Part shown: positions 1-8,048 of the stretch, one piece after another | Position numbering within the stretch: the first letter of the stretch is position 1 | How the letters are laid out: each line of letters starts with the position of its first letter | Assembly: GCF_000737325.1 (NCBI RefSeq) | Contig: NZ_CP011125.1 | Coordinates: 7,316,001-7,380,000 of the forward strand | Reading direction: 5' to 3' | Length of the DNA stretch: 64,000 bases | Origin: Sandaracinus amylolyticus | GTDB lineage: Bacteria; Myxococcota_A; Polyangia; Polyangiales; Sandaracinaceae | Made by a program: the position numbers and the translations under genes | Notes under the pieces: generated by a model | Databases searched by the model: none | Seen by the model: only the letters and a program-made list of their open reading frames with translations | What the model was told of the DNA's origin: nothing

Positions 1-114
1 CTTCGCGGTCTCGCGCTCGAGCACCTGCCGGAGGTAGTGCTCCGCCTTGTCGAACTCGCGCTTCTCGTAGTGCTCGCGACCGAGGGCGAGGAGCTGTTTC
101 GTGCGTTCGTCCAT
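1..114 (-). CDS. TPR-family protein, N-terminal fragment (runs off the window)
   Basis: Only the first 38 codons are present, reading leftwards from ATG at 114 off the edge of the window. They encode a short helix-turn-helix unit (LLALGREHYEKREFDKAEHY) matching the A helix of a tetratricopeptide repeat, with the usual Gly/Ala/Tyr spacing. There is no signal peptide in the visible part, so a cytoplasmic scaffold is likely. It lies 54 nt downstream of the bamD-like gene on the same strand and may be co-transcribed with it. Family assignment rests on one repeat; the function of the whole protein cannot be judged. Confidence 0.6.
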   Translation of the reverse strand, partial: MDERTKQLLALGREHYEKREFDKAEHYLRQVLERETAK

Positions 115-168
115 CGGATACCGCTCGAGGACCGAATCGTATCGAGGTGACGGGAACGCGTAAAGAAC

Positions 169-1275
169 TCAGGGCTCTTCTTCGCGCTGCTGGTCCGCGA
201 TGTCCTCTTCGATCTCGTCGGCGGCGCGCTCGCGCTCCTCGCGCTGGATGTCCTCCTCGATCGCGCCCGAGGTCCGGCCGCGCTCGAGATCCGCGGCCTC
301 GACGTCCGTTCCGCGCACCTCGATGCCCATCTCGCTCGTGTCCTCGAGCGAGTCGGTGCCCGGCGTGCCCGAGCCGCCGAGGCCGCTGCGATCGTCGCCC
401 GTGACGTCGTCGATGTCGGTGCCCGGCTCGATGCCGCGGCCGCCCGAGGGACGACGCGGCTGGTCCTCGGGCTCGGGCGCGTCCACCGGATCCGTGCTGC
501 CCATCGTGCGCAGGTAGTTGCGCGCCTGCACCGCGTAGCCGCTGCGCGGGAAGCGATCGACGAGCTCGCCGAACGCGAGGCGCGCGTCGCGCTGCTCGCG
601 CATGTGCAGGTACGTGCGGCCCATCAGCAGCAGCGCCTCGGGCACCACGCCGCTGCCGTCGTACTCGGAGAGCAGCGTCTGGATGCGCGAGATGGTCGCG
701 TGGGGCTGGTCGCGGTTCAGGTAGTACGACGCGACGTAGAGCTCGTGCCGCGCCAGCAGATCGAGCACCTGACGCTCGATGCGGCGCGCGTCCTCGACGT
801 GCTCGCTCTCCGGGTAGTCGGCGAGGAAGCGACGCACGACGCGCAGCGCCGAGCGCGTCGCGGCCTGATCACGCTCCTCCGGCGGCGGAGAGAGAAAGAA
901 GTCCGTGGGGATCTGCTGGAAGTACGCGCGCGCGATCGAGTAGTTCGCGGTGTCGATCTCGGCGTGCGTCGGGCGCTGGCGGATGAACGAGCGGTACGCG
1001 CGGATCGCCTCGGTGTAGTGCTGCTGGGAGAGCTCGCAGTCGGCGAGTCGCAGCTCGGCGAGCGCGGCATAGCGGGAGTACGGGTACTCGCGCCTCACGT
1101 TCTGGAGCAGCGGGGCGGCGGTGAGACAGTCGTTGTCCTCCACCGCGGCGAGCGCGCGCTCGTAGTCGCGACGGGCGCTCTCGCCGTAGCTGAGCGCGGC
1201 CCCCTGCTGCGATCCGCCGCATGCGGCGAGCGCGAGAACGAGAGCGACGGGGGCGTAGAGACGGAGGTCCGGCAC
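169..1275 (-). CDS. bamD: BamD-like outer membrane assembly lipoprotein
   Basis: Probable lipoprotein component of the BAM complex, which inserts beta-barrel proteins into the outer membrane. A signal peptide ends in the lipobox ALAAC with the lipidated Cys at residue 19. Residues about 30-260 form TPR-like helices in the BamD/YfiO order, including the typical YPYSRYA and FLADYPES segments that precede pairs of helices. BamD is usually about 245 residues. Here about 100 extra residues follow, a low-complexity tail rich in Asp, Glu and Gly (265-368) with no known role. The start is a GTG at 1275, fixed by the signal peptide. It follows another TPR gene on the same strand, 82 nt upstream. Confidence in the family is good; the tail is unusual. 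Confidence 0.82.
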   Translation of the reverse strand: MPDLRLYAPVALVLALAACGGSQQGAALSYGESARRDYERALAAVEDNDCLTAAPLLQNVRREYPYSRYAALAELRLADCELSQQHYTEAIRAYRSFIRQRPTHAEIDTANYSIARAYFQQIPTDFFLSPPPEERDQAATRSALRVVRRFLADYPESEHVEDARRIERQVLDLLARHELYVASYYLNRDQPHATISRIQTLLSEYDGSGVVPEALLLMGRTYLHMREQRDARLAFGELVDRFPRSGYAVQARNYLRTMGSTDPVDAPEPEDQPRRPSGGRGIEPGTDIDDVTGDDRSGLGGSGTPGTDSLEDTSEMGIEVRGTDVEAADLERGRTSGAIEEDIQREERERAADEIEEDIADQQREEEP

Positions 1276-1357
1276 GGCGCGCCGAGGCTAGATGAGCCCC
1301 GACACGTCGGCAACCAGCTGAGGCAGCTGGTCTCACCGCGCGCGCAGGGCGCCGTCG

Positions 1358-2641
1358 CTACCGCAGCTCGCGGAGCGCCTGCTCGACGCGCGCGCGATCG
1401 AGCTCGCCGCTGCCCGCGAGGGCGCGCTGGTAGTAGTCGCGGGCGCGCGTGGTGTCGCGACGGGCGCGCATCACGTCGCCGTAGAGCGCGAGCGCGGGCG
1501 CGTTGTTCGGGTGCTGCTGGAGCACGCGATCGAGGAAGCCGCTCGCGAGCACGTCGCGGTTCTGACGCATCGCGAGCTCGGCCGCGCGCACCAGGCCCGC
1601 GGGGTTGCGGGGATCGAGATCGGCCGCGTGGCGATACTGCTCGAACGCTTCCTCGTAGCGCTCGGTGCGCGCGAGCACGTCGCCGAGCGCGAGCGCGCTG
1701 CCGGGATCGTTCGCGACGAGCGCGAGCGCGCGGCGGATCTCCTGCTCCGCGCCCGCGAGATCGCCGCGCTGCACGAGCACACGACCGAGGCCCGAGTGCG
1801 CCGGCGCGTTGTCGGCGTGCGCGCTGATCGCCGCGCGGTACGCAGCCTCGGCCGCATCGACCTGGCCGGCGGCGAGCATCGCGTCGGCGGCGGCGACCTG
1901 CGCCTCGGGCCAGTCGGGGCGGCCCGCGACGGCGCGCGCGAGCAGCGTGCGGCCCTCGTCCGACGACGAGAGCAGCCGTCCGAGCTCGTACTGGATCTCG
2001 GGATCGCTCGCATCGAGCTCGAGCGCCCGGCGCATCGCGCGCACCGCGTCGTCGCGTCGCCCCGCGGCTGCGTACAGACGACCGAGCCCGAGGTGCGGCT
2101 CCGCCGACTGGGGGCGCGCCTGGATCGCGCGCTGGTACGCAGCCTCGGCGTCGCTCACCGCCGCGCGGCGGCGATGGGCCTCCGCGAGCGCGTAGAGCGC
2201 CTCGTAGCTCGTGGGCTCGGTCGCGAGCGCCGCCTCGAGCTGCTCGAACGCGCGCGCGCTGCGGTTCCACACCAGGTCCGCGCGCGCATTGCACACGCGG
2301 GTGAGCACTGCGTCCGCCTGCGCGCGCGTCAGCGCACGGCACGCACGCTCCGCCGCGCCGTGATCTTCGCGCGCGAACGCGACCCGCGCGACGTCGAAGA
2401 GCGCATCGAGCGAGCCCGGCGTCAGGCGCGCCGCGCGCGTGAGCTGGGCCTCGGCCTCGCGGTACCGACCGGCGCGCAGCAGCGCGATCCCCAGCGCGCG
2501 CTGGACCGCGTGATCGCGCGGCGCAGCGCGCGATTCGGTGCGCAGGCGCGCGAGCTCGGTCTCCTGCGCACGCACCGCCGGGGGCGGAGCGACGAGCCCG
2601 AGGGCGAGCGCGGCGATCAGGACGGCGACGACACGACGCAT
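1358..2641 (-). CDS. Secreted/periplasmic tetratricopeptide repeat protein
   Basis: The 427-residue product has a cleavable-looking signal peptide (about residues 1-25, ending VRAQ) followed by roughly ten consecutive TPR units to residue 400, each with the Gly-Ala-Tyr-Ala-Pro spacing (for example GRYREAEAQLTRAARLTPGS). TPR arrays are protein-binding scaffolds; no catalytic domain is attached. A purine-rich AGGAAG site lies a few bases upstream of ATG 2641. It is upstream of, and co-directional with, the bamD-like gene, so a role in envelope assembly is possible, but that is inference from position only. Confidence 0.75.
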   Translation of the reverse strand: MRRVVAVLIAALALGLVAPPPAVRAQETELARLRTESRAAPRDHAVQRALGIALLRAGRYREAEAQLTRAARLTPGSLDALFDVARVAFAREDHGAAERACRALTRAQADAVLTRVCNARADLVWNRSARAFEQLEAALATEPTSYEALYALAEAHRRRAAVSDAEAAYQRAIQARPQSAEPHLGLGRLYAAAGRRDDAVRAMRRALELDASDPEIQYELGRLLSSSDEGRTLLARAVAGRPDWPEAQVAAADAMLAAGQVDAAEAAYRAAISAHADNAPAHSGLGRVLVQRGDLAGAEQEIRRALALVANDPGSALALGDVLARTERYEEAFEQYRHAADLDPRNPAGLVRAAELAMRQNRDVLASGFLDRVLQQHPNNAPALALYGDVMRARRDTTRARDYYQRALAGSGELDRARVEQALRELR

Positions 2642-2751
2642 CGGCAGGCTTCCTTTCGTGCGGAGGACCGAGCCGTCTTAGTACCGCACTCGCGCCAGGC
2701 CGGGAACGTGGATGCTCACGCGCAGCGGTACGTCGCGGTACGCTCGCCTCG

Positions 2752-3423
2752 GTGCTCGAGGTCCTGGCGCGACCGATCCGCGTGGTGCGCTCGCGGCCCG
2801 GCCTCTTCGTGGGCGCGGTCGCGTCGTCGGTGCTGGGGCTCGCGCTTCCGTCGGCATGGGGCACGCCGACGCGCGTGCTGGTGGCGTGGGACGTGGGCGT
2901 CCTCGCGTACCTGCTCGTCGCGTACTCGATGATGGCGCGCTCCGACGCCGCGACGATGCGGCGGCGTGCGATCGAGCAGGACGTGGGCGCGTTCGTGATC
3001 CTCGTGCTGACCGTGCTCGCGTGCTTCGCGAGCGTGGGCGCGATCGTCGTGGAGCTCGCGGCCGACGACGCGCCGCGCGGCGTGCAGCTCGCGCTCGTCG
3101 CCGCGACGATCGTGCTGTCGTGGACGCTCGTGCACACGATGTTCGCCCTGCACTACGCGCACGAGTACGAGCTGGGCTGCGAGGATCGCCCCGAGATCCC
3201 CGGGCGGGTCGCGGGCGGCCTCGACTTCCAGAGCGACGAGCCGCCCGACTACGCCGACTTCGTGTACTTCGCGTTCGTGATCGGCGTCGCGGCGCAGACC
3301 GCGGACGTGGTGATCACGAGCAAGCGGCTGCGGCGCTACGCGGCGGCGCACGGGATCGTGTCGTTCTACTTCAACACGACCGTGCTCGCGCTCGCGATGA
3401 ACCTCGTCGCCGGCCTGTTCTGA
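2752..3423 (+). CDS. DUF1345 family integral membrane protein
   Basis: A 223-residue membrane protein with about six hydrophobic segments (roughly 17-35, 42-62, 82-104, 110-133, 165-186, 203-222). The segment GGLDFQSDEPPDYADFVYFA matches the conserved loop of DUF1345 proteins, as does the following Gln-Thr-Ala-Asp-Val stretch. The molecular role of this family is unknown. Start is GTG 2752; there is no good ribosome binding site. It is divergent from the TPR gene at 2641 and followed by an unrelated secreted protein 48 nt downstream. Confidence 0.75.
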   Translation: MLEVLARPIRVVRSRPGLFVGAVASSVLGLALPSAWGTPTRVLVAWDVGVLAYLLVAYSMMARSDAATMRRRAIEQDVGAFVILVLTVLACFASVGAIVVELAADDAPRGVQLALVAATIVLSWTLVHTMFALHYAHEYELGCEDRPEIPGRVAGGLDFQSDEPPDYADFVYFAFVIGVAAQTADVVITSKRLRRYAAAHGIVSFYFNTTVLALAMNLVAGLF

Positions 3424-3471
3424 TCGCGGGCGCGAGGGATGGAAGCGGCGCGCGCGCGGTACGATCGACGC

Positions 3472-5019
3472 GTGAGCCGCATCGGCGGGTGCATGCTGGT
3501 GTGCGTCGCGCTCTGCGCCGCGGTCGTGCGCGCCGATCACGAGGGCGCGGGCGAGGCCTCTCGCGCACCGGTCGCGCCCGAGCCGGAGGCGACACCGATC
3601 GCGCCGATCGCGCCCGAGCCCCAGCTCGAGCCCGAGCCCGAGCCGCGACGCGAGGCGCTCCGCTCGACCTTCACGATCACACCGCGCGACACGAGCTCGC
3701 TCGGCGTCGTCGCGCGCCGCGCCGGGCGGGTGCTGCTCGGCGATCGCGCGCTCACCATCGCGTCGCCGTGGGCGCGCGGCGCGAGCTGGTCGTCGACCGC
3801 GCTCGGATCGGGCGCGGTCTCGTCCTTCGCGGCGCCGCTGCGGGTGTTCCCGTCGGGCCAGATCGGGCCGTTCGCGGAGAACGCGTGGCCGGCCGGCGAC
3901 GTGCTCGTCGCGAACGACGGAGCGGGCACGCTCCTCGTGCATCCCGACGGGCGCGTCGTGCGCGGCGACGCGCGCGGGCGCGCATCGACGCTCGGCGCCG
4001 CCGCGATCGGCACCGACGCGATCGTGTGGTGGCGCATCGACGCGACGCGGACCGAGGTCGAGCGGATCGATCGCACGACCGCGCGCTCGCTCTGGCGTCG
4101 TCCCGGCCCGACGTGGTCGTGGGACGCGCGCCTCGTGATCGGACGTGATCACGTCGCGCTCCTCGCCGATCGCGAGATCTCGGTGCTCGACGCGGCCACC
4201 GGCGCGACACGGGCGCGCTTCGCGCTCGCTGCGATGCGCCCCGGCCTCGGATGGCCTCACGCGTTCGCGCTCGCGAGCGGCTCGCTCGTCGTCGCCGCGA
4301 CGGGAGGCGTCGTGGTGATCGACCTCGCGAGCGGAGCGCGCCGGACGATCCGGACCGGCGCGCCCGCCCTCCCGGCGATCGTCGCGGTCGACCCCGACGA
4401 CGAGCGCGCGATCGTGATCGCGCAGGGCGCGGAGCTCTTCGAGCTCGATCTCGCGCGCGACGTGGTGCGATGGACGGTCCGCGCGCGCGAGGCGACCGCG
4501 CTGCGCGTGGTGCGCGCGCACGTCGTGCTCTGCGACGGCGACGGCGGCGCGACCGTGATCGAGCGCGCGACCGGTGCCGCGCGGCTGCGGGTCGGCGTCG
4601 GTGGCTGCGACGACGTGCGCGCGCGCGACGACGGGACCATCGCGATCGCGGGCTCACGCGAGACGTGGATCGTCGGTCCCGCCGCGCCGAGGCCCGCGGT
4701 CGACGTGGAGGGCGCGGTCGTGCTCGACGGCGCGCCGGCCGCGGCGCTGCCGGTGTTGATCGGCGCGCTCGGCGTCCCGCTCGACGGAGCCGACGGCTGC
4801 CCGCCGGTGCCCGAGTACGCGCGCTGCGTGATCACCGATCGCGCAGGGCGCTTCCGCGCGCGCATCCACGCGCTCGGGCTCCTGCCGATCACCGTCGACG
4901 TCGACGCCGCCGCGCGCCGCGCCGGGCGTCCGCGCGCGATCGGCGGCCACGCGGAGCTCGATCTCGACGCGCCCTCCCCCGTCCGGCTCGAGGTCGAGGG
5001 CGCCGATCACGAGCTCTGA
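3472..5019 (+). CDS. Secreted beta-propeller (PQQ/WD-like) repeat protein
   Basis: The product is about 515 residues. GTG 3472 is preferred over an ATG at 3439 because it places a normal signal peptide (about residues 1-22, ending in VRADH) at the N terminus. A Pro/Glu-rich linker follows, where PEPE-type repeats dominate about residues 25-55. The rest shows repeated short strands of the type hxVLDAATGAxRARF or LVVIDLASGA, as in PQQ-like or WD-like propellers, and the last 90 residues resemble an Ig-like carboxypeptidase-regulatory fold. No catalytic residues are recognised. Its 3' end overlaps the opposite-strand fatty acid hydroxylase gene by 131 bp. Confidence 0.65.
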   Translation: MSRIGGCMLVCVALCAAVVRADHEGAGEASRAPVAPEPEATPIAPIAPEPQLEPEPEPRREALRSTFTITPRDTSSLGVVARRAGRVLLGDRALTIASPWARGASWSSTALGSGAVSSFAAPLRVFPSGQIGPFAENAWPAGDVLVANDGAGTLLVHPDGRVVRGDARGRASTLGAAAIGTDAIVWWRIDATRTEVERIDRTTARSLWRRPGPTWSWDARLVIGRDHVALLADREISVLDAATGATRARFALAAMRPGLGWPHAFALASGSLVVAATGGVVVIDLASGARRTIRTGAPALPAIVAVDPDDERAIVIAQGAELFELDLARDVVRWTVRAREATALRVVRAHVVLCDGDGGATVIERATGAARLRVGVGGCDDVRARDDGTIAIAGSRETWIVGPAAPRPAVDVEGAVVLDGAPAAALPVLIGALGVPLDGADGCPPVPEYARCVITDRAGRFRARIHALGLLPITVDVDAAARRAGRPRAIGGHAELDLDAPSPVRLEVEGADHEL

Positions 5020-5677
5020 TCGTGCGGAAGATCCAGTCCCAGAGCGGCGTGCCGATGCCCCAGCGCGAGCCCGGCGCGAGGTGGTGGTGCTTCATGTGGT
5101 GCGCCTGCAGCGCGCGCATCACGCGGCTCGTCGGCCGACCGTGGTGCGCGACCCAGTGCACGCGCTCGTACGCGACGTAGCCCACCGTCGCGCCCGCCAT
5201 CGCGGCCCACCACGCGTCGGGACCGAGCGCGAGCCGGAACAGGCCGTGGAAGAGCAGCGCGATCGACAGCAGCTGCACCGGCGTCGCCGCGATGCGCCGC
5301 GGATCTCGAGGCCACACGTGGTGGTGTCCGTGCGCCAGCAGCGTCGCGATGCGCAGCGTCTCGTTCTCCGCGCGTGCGTGGAAGAGGAAGCGGTGCATCA
5401 GGTACTCGACGAGCGACCACGCCGCCCATCCGACCACGACGAGCAGCGCGCCCCACCCTGCGCCGACCCCGCGCGACCACGCCTGCCACGCGCAGAGCGC
5501 GGCGAACGGCACACCGACGACGTACGGCGCGAGCGGGTGCGACCGCGTGAGCGCATCGAGCAGCCCGTTGCGATAGAGCGCGGGCCGCGCGTGCTCGTCC
5601 TTCGGGCGCAGCCCCGGCTCGCGCCACGGGAGCGCGGCGGCCTCGTTCGCCTCGTCGGTGAGATCGCTCGCGCGCAC
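4889..5677 (-). CDS. Fatty acid hydroxylase / sterol desaturase superfamily membrane protein
   Basis: A membrane di-iron oxygenase-type protein. Histidine clusters in the expected order are visible: EYLMHRFLFH (about 86-95), HGHHH (about 108-112), HWVAHH (about 163-168) and HHMKHHH (about 182-188). They lie between hydrophobic segments at about 50-85 and 125-155. Such enzymes hydroxylate or desaturate lipid chains; the substrate here is unknown. Homologues normally end shortly after the WDWIFRT motif (about residue 208), but here the frame stays open for about 50 further Arg-rich residues, antisense to the 3' end of the propeller gene. That tail looks like shadow composition, so the natural stop may have been lost. 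Start GTG 5677. Confidence 0.78.
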   Translation of the reverse strand: MRASDLTDEANEAAALPWREPGLRPKDEHARPALYRNGLLDALTRSHPLAPYVVGVPFAALCAWQAWSRGVGAGWGALLVVVGWAAWSLVEYLMHRFLFHARAENETLRIATLLAHGHHHVWPRDPRRIAATPVQLLSIALLFHGLFRLALGPDAWWAAMAGATVGYVAYERVHWVAHHGRPTSRVMRALQAHHMKHHHLAPGSRWGIGTPLWDWIFRTIRARDRRPRPRAGRGRARRDRAPRGRRSRADARRGARRRRRRR

Positions 5678-5695
5678 GCGACGACGATCCTAGGG

Positions 5696-6562
5696 TCACG
5701 AGGCGAAGAGCACGAGCCCGAACACGCCGCGCCGCGAGAACCCCAGCGACTCGTAGGCGCGCTGCGCCGCGACGTTCCCCTCGCCCGTGAACAGCACCGC
5801 GCGCGACGCGCCCTCGTCGCGCGCGATGCGCAGCGAGCCCGCGACCACCGCGCGCGCGTACCCTCGGCTGCGCAGCGCGACGGGGGTCCACACCCCGCCG
5901 ACCTGCACCACGTCCGGCAGACGCGCGTTGAACGCGGAGTACGCCACGACCTCGCCCTCGTGCTCGAGCACGAACGCGTCGCCCTGCTGGTGCAGCCGCT
6001 CGATCTCGCTCCGCGCACGGCGCGCGAGCTCCGCGCCGCGCCTCACGCCGAGCAGCTCCGCGCTGTAGTCCTCGCGCCACGCGCTGCAGCGATCGACGTC
6101 GACGTCGCGCGTGCGGCGCGCGCGGACCGCGCCCGCGGCGAGCGCATCGGGCACGCGCAGCGACGCGAGCTCGAGCGCGTAGAGGTGCTCGCGCGAGTCG
6201 AGCGACGCCGGGCGCGCCGTCATCCCCAGCACCTCGCGCGCCTGCGACGTCTGCGCGTACGGCCCGGAGAAGCCCGCCACGTCGCTCCCCCGCGTCTCCG
6301 CGAGGACCGCGTGCACCACCTCGCGCAGCGCGATCGGCGCTTGCAGCAGCACCATGCCGTTCCACGCGTGCGCCGCGATCGCGACGACGCGTCCGCCGTC
6401 GTCGAGCGCCGCGGCCCACGTCCCCTGGAGCGGCGCGCCTTCGTCGACGAGCCCGGCCGCGCGCAGGTTCGCGCGCAGGAACATCGAAGACTCCGTGTGC
6501 GCCGCGAGGAACGCGTCGGCGCGCGCCTCATCACCCGGAGCGAGCAGGCGGACGTGTGTCAC
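5696..6562 (-). CDS. GNAT family N-acetyltransferase
   Basis: GTG 6562 is chosen because the protein then begins THVRLLAPGDE, a normal start, whereas the frame upstream is Arg/Ser-rich shadow sequence. The product is 288 residues. The C-terminal half is a GNAT acetyltransferase fold: SRGYARAVVAGSLRIARDEG is the acetyl-CoA pyrophosphate loop, and GEGNVAAQRAYESLGF is the usual motif B ending. The N-terminal half (about 1-130) is a second, degenerate GNAT-like domain. The acceptor substrate is unknown. It ends 18 nt from the start of the fatty acid hydroxylase gene on the same strand and is divergent from the Cys-rich lipoprotein at 6618. Confidence 0.75.
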   Translation of the reverse strand: MTHVRLLAPGDEARADAFLAAHTESSMFLRANLRAAGLVDEGAPLQGTWAAALDDGGRVVAIAAHAWNGMVLLQAPIALREVVHAVLAETRGSDVAGFSGPYAQTSQAREVLGMTARPASLDSREHLYALELASLRVPDALAAGAVRARRTRDVDVDRCSAWREDYSAELLGVRRGAELARRARSEIERLHQQGDAFVLEHEGEVVAYSAFNARLPDVVQVGGVWTPVALRSRGYARAVVAGSLRIARDEGASRAVLFTGEGNVAAQRAYESLGFSRRGVFGLVLFAS

Positions 6563-6617
6563 CCGCCCGTGATAGCGCGCTCGGCGCGCGACGCCGTGTA
6601 CTAAGCTGCGCTCACGC

Positions 6618-7442
6618 ATGCGCGCCGCGCTCACGACCGCGCTCTCTCTCGTGCTCTCGCTCGGTTGCACCGTGTCGGCGACGATCGGCGAGACCGACGG
6701 CGGAGGACGGCGCGGGCCCGACGGAGCGATCGAGCCAGGGTGCACGCGCGTCGCGTGCGGGCCGCGCACCTACGCCTGCGGCGATTGCATCGACCAGGAC
6801 GGCGACGGCCGCGCCGACGCCGCGGATCCCGAGTGCATCGGCCCGTGCGACGACAGCGAGGAGATCCTCGGCCTCGCGATCCCCGGCGGCGACGGCGCGG
6901 GATGCTCGCTCGACTGCTACTTCGATGCGAACCAGGGCTCGGGCAACGACGGCTGCCACTGGGACCACCGCTGCGATCCGCTCGGGCCCGACCCTCGCGC
7001 GATGTGCATGCCGCGCGATCCGCCGCCCGCCGACGCGCGCTGCCCGGAGACGCAGAGCGACGTCTGCGGCGCGGCGTGCGGCGCGCTGACGCCGAACGGG
7101 TGCGACTGCTTCGGGTGCTGCAACCTGCCGGTCGGCGGGGATCGCTTCGTGTTCGTCGGGTCGATCGACGACGAGGGCGAGCCTTCGTGCGACGCGGCCG
7201 GGCTCGACGATCCCACGCGCTGCCGCCCGTGCACGCCGGTGCTCGACTGCTTCAACGAGTGCGAGACCTGCGAGCTGTGCGTCGGGCGGACGCGCCTGCC
7301 TTCGAGCTGCGCCGGCGGCGAGGACGGCGGCCCGCCGGTGCGCCGCTGCGCGCCCGGCGTGCAGACGTGCGGGCTGGCCGGCGAGCCCGGCTGTCCGGCG
7401 ACGTACTACTGCGTGACCGGCTGCTGCGTGTACTTCGGCTGA
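6618..7442 (+). CDS. Cys-rich secreted lipoprotein, myxobacterial type
   Basis: A 274-residue predicted lipoprotein with lipobox LSLGC (lipid Cys at about residue 17), then a short Gly/Asp linker and about 30 further cysteines over the mature chain. Early in the mature part is the EF-hand-like stretch DQDGDGRADAADPEC, a possible calcium site. Cys pairs such as CDCFGCC and CETCELC suggest a disulfide-stabilised extracellular domain. No enzyme motif is recognised. It is divergent from the GNAT gene and ends at a GC-rich hairpin shared with the convergent gene at 7476. Confidence 0.7.
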   Translation: MRAALTTALSLVLSLGCTVSATIGETDGGGRRGPDGAIEPGCTRVACGPRTYACGDCIDQDGDGRADAADPECIGPCDDSEEILGLAIPGGDGAGCSLDCYFDANQGSGNDGCHWDHRCDPLGPDPRAMCMPRDPPPADARCPETQSDVCGAACGALTPNGCDCFGCCNLPVGGDRFVFVGSIDDEGEPSCDAAGLDDPTRCRPCTPVLDCFNECETCELCVGRTRLPSSCAGGEDGGPPVRRCAPGVQTCGLAGEPGCPATYYCVTGCCVYFG

Positions 7443-7469
7443 GCGCAGCGCACGACGTGCGCGCTGCGC
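7443..7469. terminator. Hairpin between convergent genes
   Basis: GCGCAGCGCAC pairs with GTGC(GC)GCTGCGC across a three-base loop with one 2-nt bulge. It lies one base after the stop at 7442 and 7 nt from the convergent stop at 7476, so it can serve both strands. There is no T-tract, as is common at very high GC. Confidence 0.45.
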
Positions 7470-7475
7470 GCCGAG

Positions 7476-7979
7476 TCACTCGTCGGGATGGTTGCGCGCC
7501 CAGTACGAGATGAGCGCGTTGTCGTCGACGATGCGCGAGTGGTAGTGGCCCCAGACGTCGGTGACCATCACGCACGCGCCCTGGCTCAGGCGCGGCGTCA
7601 GGTAGATCGCGTAGTAGTCGGCGCCGCTTCCGTCGTCGACCGGGCCCAGGCGATCGAGCTTCTTGCCGGTGACCGGCGAGAGCAGCTCGAGGCGCGTGCC
7701 GAGCGGCAGATCGGTCATGCCGGTCTTGCGACGGTCGCCGTGGATCGGCGAGAGGTGGACGAGCCCCTCGCGGCCGTGCGCGCGCACCTTGAGCGTGACG
7801 GCCGCGTGGCCGTCGAACTCGACGTCGCCGACGCCGACCAGGCTCTCGCCGTCGGGCCCGAACGCCTGCGTGACCACGACGGTCACTCCGCCCGCGACCG
7901 GCACGAGGCTGTCGCGCGGCGCGTCGAGGTCGGCCTCGACCTTCAGGTTGTCCTCGTCGATGTGCTTCCGATCGACCAT
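7476..7979 (-). CDS. Conserved hypothetical protein (beta-rich)
   Basis: A 167-residue soluble protein without signal peptide or membrane segment. ATG 7979 is preferred to the upstream 8030 because a GAGGG ribosome binding site sits just before it and the product then begins MVDRKHIDEDNLK. The middle consists of alternating hydrophobic strands (GVTVVVTQAF, AAVTLKVRAH). GMTDLPLGTRLELLSPVTGK resembles an OB- or SH3-like barrel segment. I do not recognise the family. It lies 69 nt downstream of metG on the same strand and may be co-transcribed. Confidence 0.6.
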   Translation of the reverse strand: MVDRKHIDEDNLKVEADLDAPRDSLVPVAGGVTVVVTQAFGPDGESLVGVGDVEFDGHAAVTLKVRAHGREGLVHLSPIHGDRRKTGMTDLPLGTRLELLSPVTGKKLDRLGPVDDGSGADYYAIYLTPRLSQGACVMVTDVWGHYHSRIVDDNALISYWARNHPDE

Positions 7980-8048
7980 GTGATCCCTCAGCGCCGCCGC
8001 ATACCACGCGTACCACCAGCGCGTCGACACCTCGCAGGTACGTCCGCG

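Noticed and set aside
2716-4521. 601-residue minus-strand ORF
   Set aside because: Composition dominated by Arg, His, Asp and Glu is typical of the opposite-strand shadow of the DUF1345 and propeller genes.
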